Below are positions 5,717 through 5,957 of a stretch of DNA of 5,957 bases, piece by piece (within the stretch, counting starts at the first letter, position 1; the number at the start of each line of letters is the position of its first letter). The notes under the pieces were generated by a model that worked only from the letters and a program-made list of their open reading frames with translations, did no database searches and was not told where the DNA came from. The translations under genes and the position numbers were made by a program. Source of the stretch: JAMORN01 sp027063545 [NCBI: bacterium] (lineage in GTDB: Bacteria > JAMORN01). The stretch spans positions 1-5,957 of the forward strand of contig JAMORN010000162.1 of the NCBI GenBank assembly GCA_027063545.1, in the 5' to 3' direction.

Positions 5717-5957
5717 TATCCTACCATTATACCAAACCTATATGTCCTAAGTTCATTCACACCCGGATAATCTCCCTCTTCCTCCGCATAAGAAGCAAAA
5801 CTCACCTTTACGCCTACATATCTAACAAAAAATCCCCATGTAGGATATCCTTGAGAAATCCCTACCATAAAGCCTATAGGAATCCAAGAGACCTCCATAC
5901 CTGTATTTATCTTTTTCCCTAACGCATAATCTCCTGTTAAATAACTTATAGAGAAGG
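5713..5957 (-). CDS. Putative outer-membrane beta-barrel protein, C-terminal part (5' end outside window)
   Basis: The frame is open from the right edge to TAG (minus strand, 5715-5713), giving about 81 C-terminal residues. An in-frame ATG at 5898 is internal: the frame continues upstream of it with the same kind of sequence (FSISYLTGDYALGKKINTG), so it should not be taken as the start. The residues alternate polar and hydrophobic in short strands (MEVSWIPIGFMVGI, WGFFVRYVGVKVSFASYA, TYRFGIMVGY) separated by Gly/Pro/Asp/Asn turns. The chain ends in an aromatic residue after a strand, as BAM-assembled outer-membrane barrels do. The pattern with SQGYPTWG and YAEEEGDYPG recalls uncharacterised outer-membrane proteins of Gram-negative thermophiles and spirochaetes, but I cannot name the family. 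It is followed after eight bases by the DNA glycosylase gene and probably heads or belongs to the same transcript. Confidence 0.6.
   Translation of the reverse strand, partial: FSISYLTGDYALGKKINTGMEVSWIPIGFMVGISQGYPTWGFFVRYVGVKVSFASYAEEEGDYPGVNELRTYRFGIMVGY

Noticed and set aside
5713-5898. Treating the ATG at 5898 (minus strand) as the start of a 61-residue protein
   Set aside because: The frame stays open to the window edge with the same beta-strand pattern, and no convincing ribosome binding site precedes that ATG.
5584-5922. 112-codon open frame on the plus strand
   Set aside because: It crosses the antisense of two minus-strand genes and their junction and shows no domain.

Overview
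The window is very AT-rich, with A/T-dominated codon use (AAA, ATA, TTA, GAA) in every gene. It is densely packed: no gap between genes exceeds about 35 bases. The organism is bacterial and very probably has an outer membrane. Support comes from the tail of an ADP-heptose epimerase (LPS inner-core heptose) at the left edge and a beta-barrel-like C-terminus at the right edge. AT-rich composition, Lys/Glu/Ile-rich proteins and a putative glucosylglycerate-type solute pathway would fit a thermophilic lineage such as Aquificota or a similar deep-branching group. That placement is a guess, since no marker here fixes the taxonomy.

Plus strand, 1-3956: the 3' end of hldD is followed 17 bases later by three tightly spaced genes. 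They encode a GT-A glycosyltransferase of the glycerate-glycoside type, a GT-B (GT4) glycosyltransferase and a HAD phosphatase. The spacings are 17, 2 and 5 bases, and Shine-Dalgarno sequences lie at or inside the preceding gene's end, so this reads as one operon. The best interpretation is a mannosylglucosylglycerate-type pathway. The GT-A enzyme would glucosylate 3-phosphoglycerate (or glycerate), the GT4 enzyme would add mannose, and the HAD enzyme would remove the phosphate. This matches the GpgS/MggA/MggB logic described for Petrotoga mobilis. The order of steps and the sugar donors are inferred, not visible.

Minus strand, 5957-3918: read in its own direction, the second unit holds the C-terminal part of an outer-membrane-like protein, a COG2231/MagIII-type HhH DNA glycosylase (with a TTG start probably preferred) and queA. 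QueA makes epoxyqueuosine in tRNA. The two units converge, and the last 39 bases of queA and of the HAD gene overlap tail to tail, so neither has a noncoding 3' spacer.

No RNA gene, mobile element, CRISPR array or insertion sequence was seen. The most interesting part is the three-gene glycoside cassette coupled to an LPS heptose gene, together with a HAD enzyme in which the usual second motif I aspartate is a tyrosine.
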